The position numbers were made by a program, and so were the translations under genes. This document shows, in pieces, positions 24,900-35,609 of a DNA stretch of 64,000 nucleotides. This DNA is from Circinella umbellata (Eukaryota > Mucoromycota > Mucoromycetes > Mucorales > Lichtheimiaceae), in assembly GCA_025093555.1 (NCBI GenBank), contig JAIWNF010000010.1:682001-746000 (forward strand), written 5' to 3'. Every line of letters starts with the position of its first letter. Position 1 is the stretch's first letter. Under the pieces are notes generated by a model, which saw only the letters and a program-made list of their open reading frames with translations, did not search any database and was not told the origin of the DNA.

Positions 24900-25935
24900 A
24901 TTATGATTAATACTAGCTTAACATAGAATGAATATGTATCGTATCGTATCAAACGATTGGTCAGATCAGCTGGTAGCAAAAGAATGATATTTGATTTATC
25001 AAATGATGGATAACCACGGACAACAAGAAGAAACTGATAATGTGATGAAACAACAAACAACAATGATAATGCTTCTGTCCGTACTATAAATAATGTAGCA
25101 CCAACAAAAAGGGGAACAAATCGCCAATTTGCGTGCACGAGCAACAAGACCATAGGCAGAGTGGATAAGCAACAAACATAGCCAAAATCGTGCACCTATA
25201 AAGACAATCCGATACTGATCATGGCGAAGGCACAGCTAAACACGATATTGAGGCTTGGTTGTATCCTTTAGAAAAATATTCTGAATTCGTAAATATTGAC
25301 AATCATTGAATGATATTGTTTGCGGTAACGTTGTTATGTGATGATGCGGCTATGTGGTGGTGTGGTGTTGAATATAATTTAACGGCTTCGACTCTAAACA
25401 CATGGTCGGAATTTAAACTGTATTCAAGTATGAATTCAAGTTTACAACAGCAAACAAGTGCGGTGAAGAAGTATGTTCGGGAGTTCCAATTGTTAATGCC
25501 AAAATTACCAGATAGGGAGACCAAGGACGTGTTGTTTAGCTTTGTTCAACGTTTAAAATACCTGTGTCGTCTCCAAGTCCTGATACAGAAGCCGTTCCCG
25601 TTGACAGAAACATATTATGAAATGGCGGAACAATGTGCGGAAGGCTGTAAATCGATCTCCTTCCAATTTCTCGCTGTTTAACAAATGGTTTGGTCAGCTT
25701 CCTCTTCATATGGGTCATCAAGACTCCACTTCAATGGATCTTGATGCCATAAAACCTGCAAATCGTCGATATGATTATGTAAGCAACGACGGATCATAAG
25801 GTAGTCAATCAAATGATTGTAACAAATGGGTAAAATGCTTCAATTGTGGCGAGAGCGGTCATATTCGGTGGAATTGTCCTAAGCGACATATAGGTAATCA
25901 GTATGGCAAACAGGATTTTCGACCAATGCACAATC
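24900..25935 (+). pseudogene. Ty3/gypsy-type gag remnant with zinc knuckle
   Basis: A decayed capsid gene. Near 25100-25130 a leader fragment reads EQIANLRARATRP. From about 25235 the frame reads DIEAWLYPLEKYSEFVNIDNH, then a TGA at 25306-25308, then resumes with LLCDDAAMWWCGVEY and SAVKKYVREFQLLMPKLPD. The layout (a W-x-x-x-E/Y motif, then L..DAA..WW, then a Y..EF......P segment) is that of Ty3/gypsy capsid proteins. A CCHC zinc knuckle, CFNCGESGHIRWNC, is encoded near 25838-25880 in another frame. Stops and frame changes show that it is dead. Capsid plus CCHC supports Ty3/gypsy; no long terminal repeats could be delimited. Confidence 0.8.
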
Positions 25936-26429
25936 AGTAAAGGGGTTCTTTGCGCACCAAAATTCTGAGCCCCTTGTTAAGAAAAAGGTCGCTGGCGGAC
26001 CAAGGGATCAAAATCAAGAAAAAAAGGCGCATTACCGAGATTGATCAGATGTGATAAAGTCCAAGGATAAAAATCATCTTCTGTATATGATATACGAGCT
26101 TATAGCAATGTACAGGAATCATTTTCAATGCGTCTAAAATCGAAGGTAGAGACAGCTGAGGATGGCCACAACAAGGAAGACACTAATCATGGTGGTATCC
26201 TTGAGGTGAATAAGTTGTAAGAAGATTGTTGTCAGTTAATGCACTTACAAGATGCAAAGACTGGCAGTGGATCTCTCCCGTTATACGACGGTTTATGTGC
26301 AGAAAAATGAATATTAATTTTGCTCGATCTGGTGCAAGTTCAAAGTTACATATCCCCTAATATGGTAAAAAAATTGGGAAACATCAAAAATCAAAGCACG
26401 TAAAGTCGAAGCGGACGGTGGGCACAGAT

Positions 26430-26800
26430 TGCATATAGATAAAATAGTAAATGTTGGTTTTGATTTGGATAGATGTAATCTGTCGATTAGGGCTTATATC
26501 CTGGATACCAAATTTCATTTTATTTTAGGACCCAATTGGCAACAAAAAAATACACCTGATTTCGATTGGTCAATGGGTAATTGGATGATCAAGGTAAGCG
26601 GCGAAATAAAGATGTTACGGCCAGTAAGGTATCTTAGTGAAACTGGATTACGATACATATTTGTTATCACGCAAGGAAATAAATCAGGCGATTTGGCACA
26701 AGCACGTAAAAGAAATATAATCACTGCATTAATTGAAATAGACCTTAAGAAAAATAAGATACCTGAAGAATTACAGCCATTAATATTCGGCTTCTTGTAA
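26430..26800 (+). pseudogene. Ty3/gypsy protease-to-RT linker remnant (copy 1)
   Basis: Reads HIDKIVNVGFDLDRCNLSIR, then FILGPNWQQKNTPDFDW and NWMIKVSGEIKMLRPVRYL. The ILGxxW motif after a short strand-rich domain is typical of the retropepsin-like region preceding reverse transcriptase in Ty3/gypsy elements. The frame upstream is broken by stops (for example within 26280-26330), and downstream the coding strand flips because of the inverted segment. The same fragment occurs in copy 2 at 43320-43650. Confidence 0.72.
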
Positions 26801-27139
26801 ACCTCCCAAACACTTATCGATTCTTGGTAAAGGTGTATAAATCCGAATTGTCTTTTTATTTTCTGCTCGATAATTCACACACATCTGCGTTGTACCACCT
26901 ACCTTCTTAACAGATAATACGAGACTTCCTTATGGTAACGCACTTGGAATCTCCAAACCCAATTCAAGTAATTCATTTAGTTGTCGTAGTAATTCGTCAA
27001 GCTCCAATGGTGATATTTCATATGGTGGCCGCGACACAAATTTTTCATCAGCATTGTCAATGATATGTCCAAAACCACAATCTGGTGGTACACCTGGCAA
27101 TTCATGACGAAAAATATCCTGATATTCTTCTACCAATGG
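26783..27139 (-). pseudogene. Inverted reverse-transcriptase N-terminal fragment inside repeat copy 1
   Basis: Read on the minus strand this encodes VEEYQDIFRHELPGVPPDCG, then SRPPYEISPLELDELLRQLN, EIPSALP, a stop, and VGGTTQMCVNYRAENKKTIR. This is the classic entry into Ty3/gypsy reverse transcriptase (YxDIF...LPG.PP, then ...CVDYRAxN). In copy 2 the same coding sequence lies on the plus strand at about 43677-44035. So a segment of about 357 bp is inverted here relative to its neighbours. Confidence 0.85.
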
Positions 27140-29254
27140 GTGGGGTGGGTGTTTTTTCACGTAGATTTTTAATTTGATGGAACGACCACTTTTGGCGAGG
27201 AAAAGCACTCAGCTTACCCATTTTTTTTTACTTTACTTTGACAACTTATCGTTGGTGTACATACATTATCAAGTGGCCAAGATATATTTATCCATTATTA
27301 ATAATTACATTAGCTTAAAAAAATATCAGATTAGAAATGCATTATTATTCTATTTATTTTAAATTCAATGATGGCCATATGGCATTCCATAATATTGTAC
27401 ACAATCTCTCTTCTGATTTGTTATACTGATTGTTGTAATTTTTACTTTATTTAAATCGAGCGAGAAAGTGATTATCGTGAATTTGTTTGCTTCGATCGGA
27501 TATAGCAGTGAATATCAAACTATTTTATATAGAGCTATCAGGGTACAATGTGGTGCATAAAAAATGTTGAACAATCATTAGAATTGGTTGTAAAGTAGTA
27601 AATAATATAAGCGAGATAGGCTAAAAATGCAAAACACGCTCTATCTTTTTACGATACAAATTATATCGTGTAACCTAAGGTGTGTGGCGAAGTACACAAA
27701 AAGTGTTATCATCGCCACAAGCTTTTTCTTCTACAGTGAAGTGAAGAGGCTTCACAACAGTTTTCTTGTACTGAAAGAGTTTCTTTACCAGATTATCAAA
27801 GTTACCCACTTTTTTTAAATAATTATTCTAGATAAAAAAAAATAATACACAACAATAGATTGTTATAAAGACAATTTAGTATGATGTTGGATGTTGATTT
27901 GATCGAGAATAAATCGTTTTCAAAATTTATTACTACTATGCTTGACAAACAATGCTCTCACACATAATGCTGTAACTATGTGACATCAGCATATTATATC
28001 ACAGTCATGTGGTCTTCACAAAACATCTTTTCTGGAATTTGGGTAGACAAGCCAAAAGCACTATTTTAAGTAAATTTCAACTCTTGAGGACGGGAATACC
28101 TGTATCCGGTGAGCTTTCCTAAATCTTTACCGGGTTTATAATAGTATATTTTATATAATATTAGGTTTTTATTGATAAAACCAGTAATACAGCCTTCCTT
28201 TAACGTCATCTCAGCTCTTCAGTTGCTACTTGGTTTCCATAACAACTAAAATTACACAAATCATTCTTGTCGTCAAAAGAAAGCTTTTCAACATCTTGTG
28301 GATAACAGTGTCTCTTTTTCACCAACTTCACATAGATGCTTTTTTCTTTCTTCTCATCTGCTGCGTACGTACGTACTTTTCAACTTTGTCATATACTTGT
28401 TCATTACCATTGAATATGTAATTATGCTAATGATACAATTCATGTTTACTCATTTATTCAGTCGCTGACCATGGTCTATATTAAACACACTTTGTTGTAA
28501 ATTCACTATTAATCCAATTTCTGGTTCATTATCACTATTTGATGAGTACATTATTATCACTTTTATCATTAAAAGATTAGCTCATAGTAGAAAAGCTACA
28601 TTATATGGATTATCATTTTTTTTATCTTACAGTTATTCTTCCAGTATATTTTACATATTAGTGCCAGCTGCGTTTCAATTCGCTAAACCGGTACAAACCC
28701 TCACATATATTGAGTACAAGTTTAACGAATAATCACTGTATGCACTACCTATATACCTATTATGATTACAGCATATGCTGAAAATCTCCACAAAACTGAT
28801 GCTGTGAATAATGATTTAGTTTCCTGCATATTTTTTCCCAGTATTATCGTTATGTGCATAAATAAGGACTACAGTCCATTTATAAGCGAAGTCATGGCAG
28901 CCAAAAAGGTATTTTCTACCACTTTTAATGCTACTGTTTTCGCTAATATTGCTACTATATTTTATATGAACCTAAAAACTTGGGCTATATCCATAAGTAT
29001 AAAGTATGGGGTTATCCGCAACAAGTCCCATTTGCTGAGGTTTTTTTTTTCTTGACACCGTCCAACAAAGATTTTAATCGGATTTTTTGACCAAAAATCT
29101 ATGGTGTCATTATGATGACACATCAAAAAACTCTAGTAATTTCTACAAAACAAGTGCAATAATCCTGCACTAACTATAGCAACATGGTGACAATCAATAA
29201 CCACAGCACACTTAGTTTCTTCTTTTAACATATCAGGTATACAGTGCTTCCGCT

Positions 29255-29375
29255 GTCAATTGGACATTTTTTTAAAAACGTTGGTCAATTTTTTGAACTC
29301 CAATTGGTCACAGATTTGAAGTTCAATTGGTCAGAAATTTGAAGTTTCATTCGGTCATCTTTTCGAACTTCTGGT
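29255..29375. repeat. Degenerate short tandem repeat with unit TTGGTCA...TTTGAA
   Basis: Three to five imperfect units of roughly 25-30 bp. Each has TTGGTCA (or a variant such as TCGGTCA, TTGGACA) followed by a T/A-rich spacer and TTTGAA or TCGAAC plus TTC. The array begins immediately after the end of repeat copy 1 and is absent after copy 2, so it marks or postdates the junction. Confidence 0.6.
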
Positions 29376-29502
29376 CACTTTTATATTTATCTTTTTTTTT
29401 GTTAACTACGTAATCCAAAAAAAAAAAAACAAAAACGATGGTTAGTTTTTATAACTTATTCAGTGAAACGGTTGATAGAAAGGCATGACAGGTTTAGTAG
29501 GC

Positions 29503-29695
29503 GAACGGACCTGCTGGCCTTCGCGTCAGGACAAGCCTTGTAACTGAACTTCCCTCATGTCTGCTGTTAGCGTTCGAACGGACCTGTTGGCCATTGCGTC
29601 AGCACAACTCCCTGTAGAAAGCGAGCATCTATTGATGTCTGTGTCAGGTTTTGAAAGGACCTGCTGGCCTTTGTGTCATCACAACTCCCTGTAAG
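29503..29695. repeat. Three-copy dispersed repeat, GAACGGACCTGCTGGCC core
   Basis: The core begins at 29503, 29576 and 29653 (spacing 73 and 77 bp). Each copy continues into a GCGTCAGCACAACTCCCTG-like stretch. Local GC content is clearly higher than in the surrounding spacer. The copies differ by a few substitutions. No coding frame runs through all three. Their role is unknown. Confidence 0.75.
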
Positions 29696-30019
29696 GATCT
29701 GGCGGTTTACTGACCTTTTTTTTATTTATTTATAGGTTTGAATGGAAACATATGGAAACATAGGAAGTTTATGGACAATTTCTTACTCTGTAGCAGCTAT
29801 TGTTTAGCCTCTATTGGCCTCCCTCATATACATTCATTAGTTTTTTCTTTTTTTTTCAAAATAAAAAGCATGTTAAAATGTCATTAAAAATACATACAAT
29901 TTATAAATCAAGACTATGAAAATAATACAACTGTTTAAAATGGGATATAACATATACAATGGAAGGGGAATAATGAATCTTATGGAAAAATAAAAAATAA
30001 CATAAACAAAGAATTATGA

Positions 30020-31997
30020 TCAATGATAAGGATGATAGAAGCAATTGTATCTCGTTCTATCAATTGTTTTCTCAGTAATTGCTTTTAGTATTTTAGGTTC
30101 CAAAGTACCGTTGTTACCATCTGTATCTGTATCTGTTGTTGTTAACATGTTATCTTTAGAGTAACAGTTATTATAAATTGTTTCTACTATATTGTACAAA
30201 CGGTCAAAGTATGGAACTAACTGCGGTAATTCATCAAGTGAAACGGGGAGTCTTAGACTGTTCAATTCAGTCATAATACATACACCATCAACATTTTGAC
30301 ATATATAAAATTGCAGATTGGTGCCTAAAGTTTATAATGATGTAATTAGCCAGTTGCCAGACAGTATATTTATCAGTCTACTAAATATACAACTTACCAA
30401 TAGCCATTACTTGGAAAGTTTTATTTAAACTGTATCTGGAAAGGGCAGTTTTACCAAAGATCCCCAAACGATGTAAATCGACATTTATCGTATAGTGGTT
30501 GGTAGCATAATCAATGGTTTTTACTTCGACATAGCCAATAGTTTTACGATCATTCTCAATACAGCCATCTGGTCTATTATTAGTGACTGCTGGTTGGTCA
30601 CCATCACTATTACAACTGAAAGTAATCGTGTTCATCCATTTAAAAAGCATATCATCGTCTTCATTACTGTCAAACAAGGATTGAAAGAATGGTTGGAAAT
30701 AACGAGAACACAACTCATGCTCCTTTACTTTCTTCTGTTGTGTGTTGCTCGGAAGAGTTTCAACTAATGTTTTGAAGCATAGCAGCAACTTGACAAGTAT
30801 TGGATCCATATCTTCAGTTAAAATATTAATAATCTTTTTCATGGCATTGATCTTGGTCAACGCTTCGTTACTGAGATCGTTAGCAATGTCGATTAAAGTA
30901 ATAATAATATCCTTTGATACTTTTCATCTCCAAATTTAAATTTTAGGTTTTCGAAAATATTCTTTCGAATGCTGTAATAGCGCATGACTGATTATTGTAT
31001 ACTTACAATCGGGTTCTATCAGCCAGTTTATGAGGAAGCGTAATAGCTAAGATATTGGTAGAAAGAAAGGGGCTCGAGAATATATATGATAAAAACGAAT
31101 TACTGTTTCCTGGTTGTCAGGAAACCCTTTATTTATATACGTCGAAATATCAGGGGCTAATTTACATCTAACTAATATATATCTAATATCAATGATCAAC
31201 ATTTCTATATAGAATAACTATCCTAATATTTCTATATCCAACCATGTGCTCAACCATGCTATCGTCTATCCTTAGTATTCCGCGGATAAGCATGTAGATC
31301 AACAACCTTATGGTTGAATATATCGTCGTAATGGTCTTACACCATTACAAATGCTATCAATGCTGGTGGTTTTGAAATAATTATCCAATTCAGTGTCATA
31401 AACATTTTTTTTAACTATCAAAATATTTGACAAGGCAAGGATTTGTTGAAGATTGGATTCGTAACTGAGCAAATTTGAGTCGTTGATACTGTTGAAAGTG
31501 TCAAGTTTGAAATCAAAGAATGCCTTTTGAAGACCACTTTGATTTCTGGTGCTATTATTGACATAGTTTTCTCTAATCAGACTCTTTGCTTCTTCTAAAG
31601 TTATCGTTTCTACACTTTCATCGACTGAGGAGCTGCGGTTTGTAGATACAATGCTACGATTGGCAGGAGAGGCACTTGCAGCGCTTGTTGCTTTAGTGCA
31701 TGAGTCAATGTTGATTTCGTTATTTTGTTTACATTTGTCTTGAACGTTTTTACGATGAGCCCAGTACTGCCGAGCTTGCTTGGTTCTTTTCCACTTATTG
31801 AATTTCGAAAGAACCTGTTCTTTCTTCTCTTCATCTGAAATGTATTCTGTAACTTCTTTAAATCTTCTGATTGCAGTTGTTTGAGAGTACGACTGAAAGA
31901 AATCGAAGAAAGACAAATGATTAATATCATTGGGTTCTTTTTGTAGCCAAGGTATTTCGCTGGGGAGTTTTCTATTTCGGTGTCGTTTTGTTCTCAT
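30020..31997 (-). CDS. PD-(D/E)XK-like protein of a Mucoromycota multigene family
   Basis: Model: exon A 31997-31341, exon B 30911-30398, exon C 30324-30020, giving 491 residues with phases that join exactly. The N-terminal part is basic and Ser/Asn-rich (MRTKRHRNRKLPSEIPWL...). The C-terminal part carries a nuclease-like signature: RPDGCIENDRKTIGYVEVK, that is an RPD followed about 15 residues later by EVK. It continues with DLHRLGIFGKTALS, FQVMAIGTNLQFYI and MTELNSLRLPVSLDELPQL. This arrangement matches, from memory, a family of unknown function present in many copies in Mucorales genomes. The intron between B and C (73 nt) is clear. The one between A and B (429 nt, GTAAGA donor) is unusually long and contains LTR-like sequence, so A and B could be separate or the gene broken. 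The nuclease function is inference. Confidence 0.65.
30915..31303 (-). mobile_element. Possible solo LTR inside the long intron
   Basis: On the minus strand it begins near TGTTGATCTACATGC. It includes a TATA-type sequence (TATAAATAAAGGG) and, just after it, an 11-bp-arm hairpin (GTTTCCTGGTTGTCAGGAAAC-like, around 31106-31126). The end is not defined; a candidate is ATCA near 30916, with AAGG on both sides as a partial target duplication. Only the promoter-like content and the odd intron length support this; no second LTR or internal retroelement region was found. Confidence 0.35.
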
Positions 31998-34900
31998 GTT
32001 GGTGCAATAGGAATAGAAATAAAGATACTGAAAAATTTGTTAAGGGGATATCATCCGCGCATAAAAAGGAATGACGCTACCTAATTGTCCACGTTAATGA
32101 CGTCTACAAATTTTTATTTCAGATCGCGCGTCTTTAGGCTCACTGGTGGTAGTTGGGAAGGTTTTCAGCCAATAAAATCGATGGAAAAGAGGATTACAGA
32201 CTGTAATCCTTTCTGTAATCCTTTCTGTAATTCTTTTGTAATTGGGGAATGAGAATGCGTTATTCTGGATTACAGAATTACGCCATCCCTAATTTGGATA
32301 TCGTTCGTCTCATACACAGAACATTAATGCGTACTTTAAGCACATTCATTTATACCCTTTTCTTTAACTCTCTCTCTCTTTCTTATATTTTTATACTCAC
32401 ATTTGTAGCAAACTACTATAAAAATATATATATCATTTATTCATCATAATCGGCTAAATATAACCCCGTCAACTCCAAAAGATAAAACTAATTAAACATT
32501 GTCATCTATTTTGATTCGTTCTTATTAATAATCAGGATAAAAAAAAGAGCATCAAAAAAAGAAACAAATGCTGTAAACGATTTCAGGGCATGACACAGAA
32601 TTAATACGTATTTATCTAATAATCAAATATAATAGGTCCTCTCATACATTACTACAAAACATAGTTCAGCCATGATCGGATAAAATAGGATAACAACATG
32701 ATAGTTTAGAAAAGATATAAAAGAGTAGTTATTTTATTTTAAAAATAAACAGATTTCAACTATATCCAATCTTTCTATTTTTACTACCCGTGTATTCTCA
32801 GTATTCACTTTTTTTTCTTTTATTGCAATTAAAAATGACCAAAACCAATAACAATAATAAAAATAATAAGAGCAGTAATAAGCCAGAGAAAAGGGGACGA
32901 CCCCGTAAATCGCTCGGACCAGATCAACCAACTTTGTACCAAGTTGTTTCGCGTGGTAGTGCAGCAGGATCTACATCTTTAGCTTCTGTAACAACAGAAT
33001 CATCAGAGCACACTACTTTCGAAATAAATGTGGAGCCAAATTCGCAGCAACAACATGAACAAGAGGTAGATTATTACTCTATAATATCAGCGAATTATAG
33101 CATAACAATATTAAAAAAATCCTATGTTATCAAAAAATTGAAAAGTTTACTAAAAAGGGCATATTATTATGATTGACATACCTGTAGTCACTATTACCTG
33201 CTAGGTCAGCTATCAGTGTTACTCCATCGTCTTCTGTTACAGAGGTTACCGAAGAGGAGGTATGGTATTATTAATTTACTAATAAAATATTATAATATAT
33301 TCCTTGGTATAAAAATTGTTTGAAAAATAAAAAAATTACTAAAAAAAATTATAATTATGTATTCACTTGTAGTCATTATCACGTCCTACTTCGGTTGCTA
33401 CAGTTATTTCGCCTCCTGCTGCTGCAGAGAGTTTAGATTCAAATATTTCTCATCGAAACGATCTAACAGATAGCAATGACAATGAAGAAGATGAGATCCT
33501 TGTTTTGAATGATGACTTTTTTGGATCTGAAGAATCAGCTGATATGAATGCTGTAATTAACGATATAAATGCGGCTGAAAAGGCGGATGAACCCACCTGT
33601 CCCCCAGGAAGCGTGATTGATCAATATTTGAGCAATATTTGTAGTAAATTTAAAAAAGAAAACAACCAAAAGAGTATGACGCAGGAACTTATTGGGTTAC
33701 GCCAAAAATGCCTTCATTTGCTTTGGAGAATGTGGTTCTTGATCCAAAAAAGCTATATTATTATCCTCGTGTGTTTTTATGGTACCCTCATTATCTTGTG
33801 GGGACTCAAAACCTTCACTGTCCTTACTGCAAATCCAAGATTGAAGTAAAAGAACATAATAAGCCTAGACGTGTAATTGATTTGACCAGGTATATATAAT
33901 AGTTATTTATGCTGATTCTTTGTATTAATTACGTATGAGGGAAAAATTACTTATATTCAATATGACCATATTATCAAATATACTGTAGCTGCTTTTGGAT
34001 TATGTCTTCTCGGTACCAGTGCTTGCAAGAGAAAAAATTGGATAACGACAAGATTTGCAGAAAAAGCTTTTCTGGTTTTAATAAGGAGTTTTTTCAGACA
34101 ACTTCCACTACGTAACCTTAGGGAATTAATATTCCACAAAAAGTTCAATTTTTTCCAAATTCCACTTTTTTCTAGAAAAACTCCATCCCCGTTCGATTAG
34201 AAAAAAAGGTCGTTCAAATCATGTAAAAAGCTTCTATACATGAATTCTCGAGTATATAAATCACATCATCTGTTTAAGTGTACATTTCTACACGTGAAAA
34301 AATAAATAATAAACCATCATGTTTATGATATAGTCATATGCTTCACTAATATTTATTTATCACTGTTGCTTGTTTATTCAGTTATCTAGAACAGGTTTGT
34401 ATAGTCTGATATTTAACAATCTACCATTGATTAGGGGCACACATGATGAGTAATTTTTTTTTTCAATAATTCTAACTCGGAGCATCTCTTTTTTTTTCTT
34501 CAACTGGAATTTTTTTTTTCAATATCACCATGGTGTCTTCATTAAAAGATGCAAATAATAAAAATACTAATATTAAAGCAAATAAATGATACAGTGGATG
34601 TCATAGTAGTTTAGTTATCTATGGCCGTTTCACGAACGTATACTGACCTTACGTAGAATCTTAACTAGAGAAGTCAAAGGAGTATAAAGAAATTAAGACT
34701 AATAACAAGATCTGTGAGCATTTATCCAATATTCTTGAAAATCAACAACCACAAAAATACAAAACCAATAAATGACAGTAGCTCATCAAAGATCATAATA
34801 GGTCGCGTAATTGAAAAACCAACATATAAAAGAATAAAAAAAAGGATACAGGATAGTATGGTCTATTCTCACTTCTTTCCCCTTTGCTTGTTTTTTTTCG

Positions 34901-35222
34901 CGTTCTTTTTTTATTCATGCCATTCACTATAAACATTTCTTTCGTGACAGATAGTGCTACTCCTTCTTTCTTTTTTTTTGACAGATAAAAAAATACCTAT
35001 ATGATTCCATAGGATTATGTGTATTTTGAAGTGTGCGTTTCATTACTGGTAAATCTAAGCACAGTTTAATTTAATATGCACAAATTTGATAAAAATGACT
35101 CTTATAAAATATATTAACAGTTCTTTCTTGATAATTTTATTAACTCATCGTAAACAGCAATAAACCAACTAATACCCAAGAGCGCATAAAACCAACAAAA
35201 GAATAACAAGTACGTATCAAAA

Positions 35223-35237
35223 TGACTGTACTAGTAC
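35223..35237. repeat. Left target-site duplication of the LINE
   Basis: TGACTGTACTAGTAC, identical to 40607-40621. It contains the perfect 10-bp palindrome GTACTAGTAC. Confidence 0.9.
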
Positions 35238-35609
35238 GTTTAAATTCGATTTATTTTATTTAACGTCTCAAAATGAGCACAGCGTCCTTGGCGGACATAT
35301 TTGCTCGAGACAAGGTAGTGGGGGTAGAGGGAATGAAAACCCTATGCGAGTAAATAGGGAAAAAGGTAAGAGATTGAGGAGAAGTTGCTTATGAAAATAA
35401 AGATAGAAGGCGTTCTGCTTTGAAAAGTGGTAGGGGGTGCTGTTAGCCTTATGATTTGAGAAAAAATTATTACATTGCGTTTATGTCGTTGCTAAAGCTG
35501 TGAGGAGGGGGTAGAGGAAGAGAAAAAAATAAAAATAAAATAAAAAATAAAAAATAAAGAGAGGGGTGTAAATAAATTAAAGTAATGTTTCAAGGAAAGG
35601 AATAGTATA

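Larger units (their letters stand above)
25925..29246 (+). repeat. Direct-repeat copy 1: Ty3 pol remnant plus downstream sequence
   Basis: About 3.3 kb that recurs at 42820-46401 in the same orientation. Both copies start at CAATGCACAATCAGTAAAG and end near ATATCAGGTATACAG. Contents in order: decayed protease/linker coding (ILGPNWQQKNTPDFDW near 26515), an inverted piece of reverse transcriptase (26783-27139), then about 2.1 kb of non-coding sequence. The two copies differ by scattered substitutions and indels. The exception is about 780 bp (roughly 28010-28805), which I read as identical to 45160-45950. Copy 1 lacks about 110 bp present in copy 2 near 45000-45125. Confidence 0.9.

Noticed and set aside
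24818..25195. 125-codon minus-strand frame
   Set aside because: It is antisense to the gag leader remnant, whose plus strand has recognisable content; no features of its own.
28230..28421. 63-codon frame present identically in both repeat copies (also 45381-45572)
   Set aside because: Identity is explained by the identical non-coding tract; the predicted peptide is low-information and hydrophobic.
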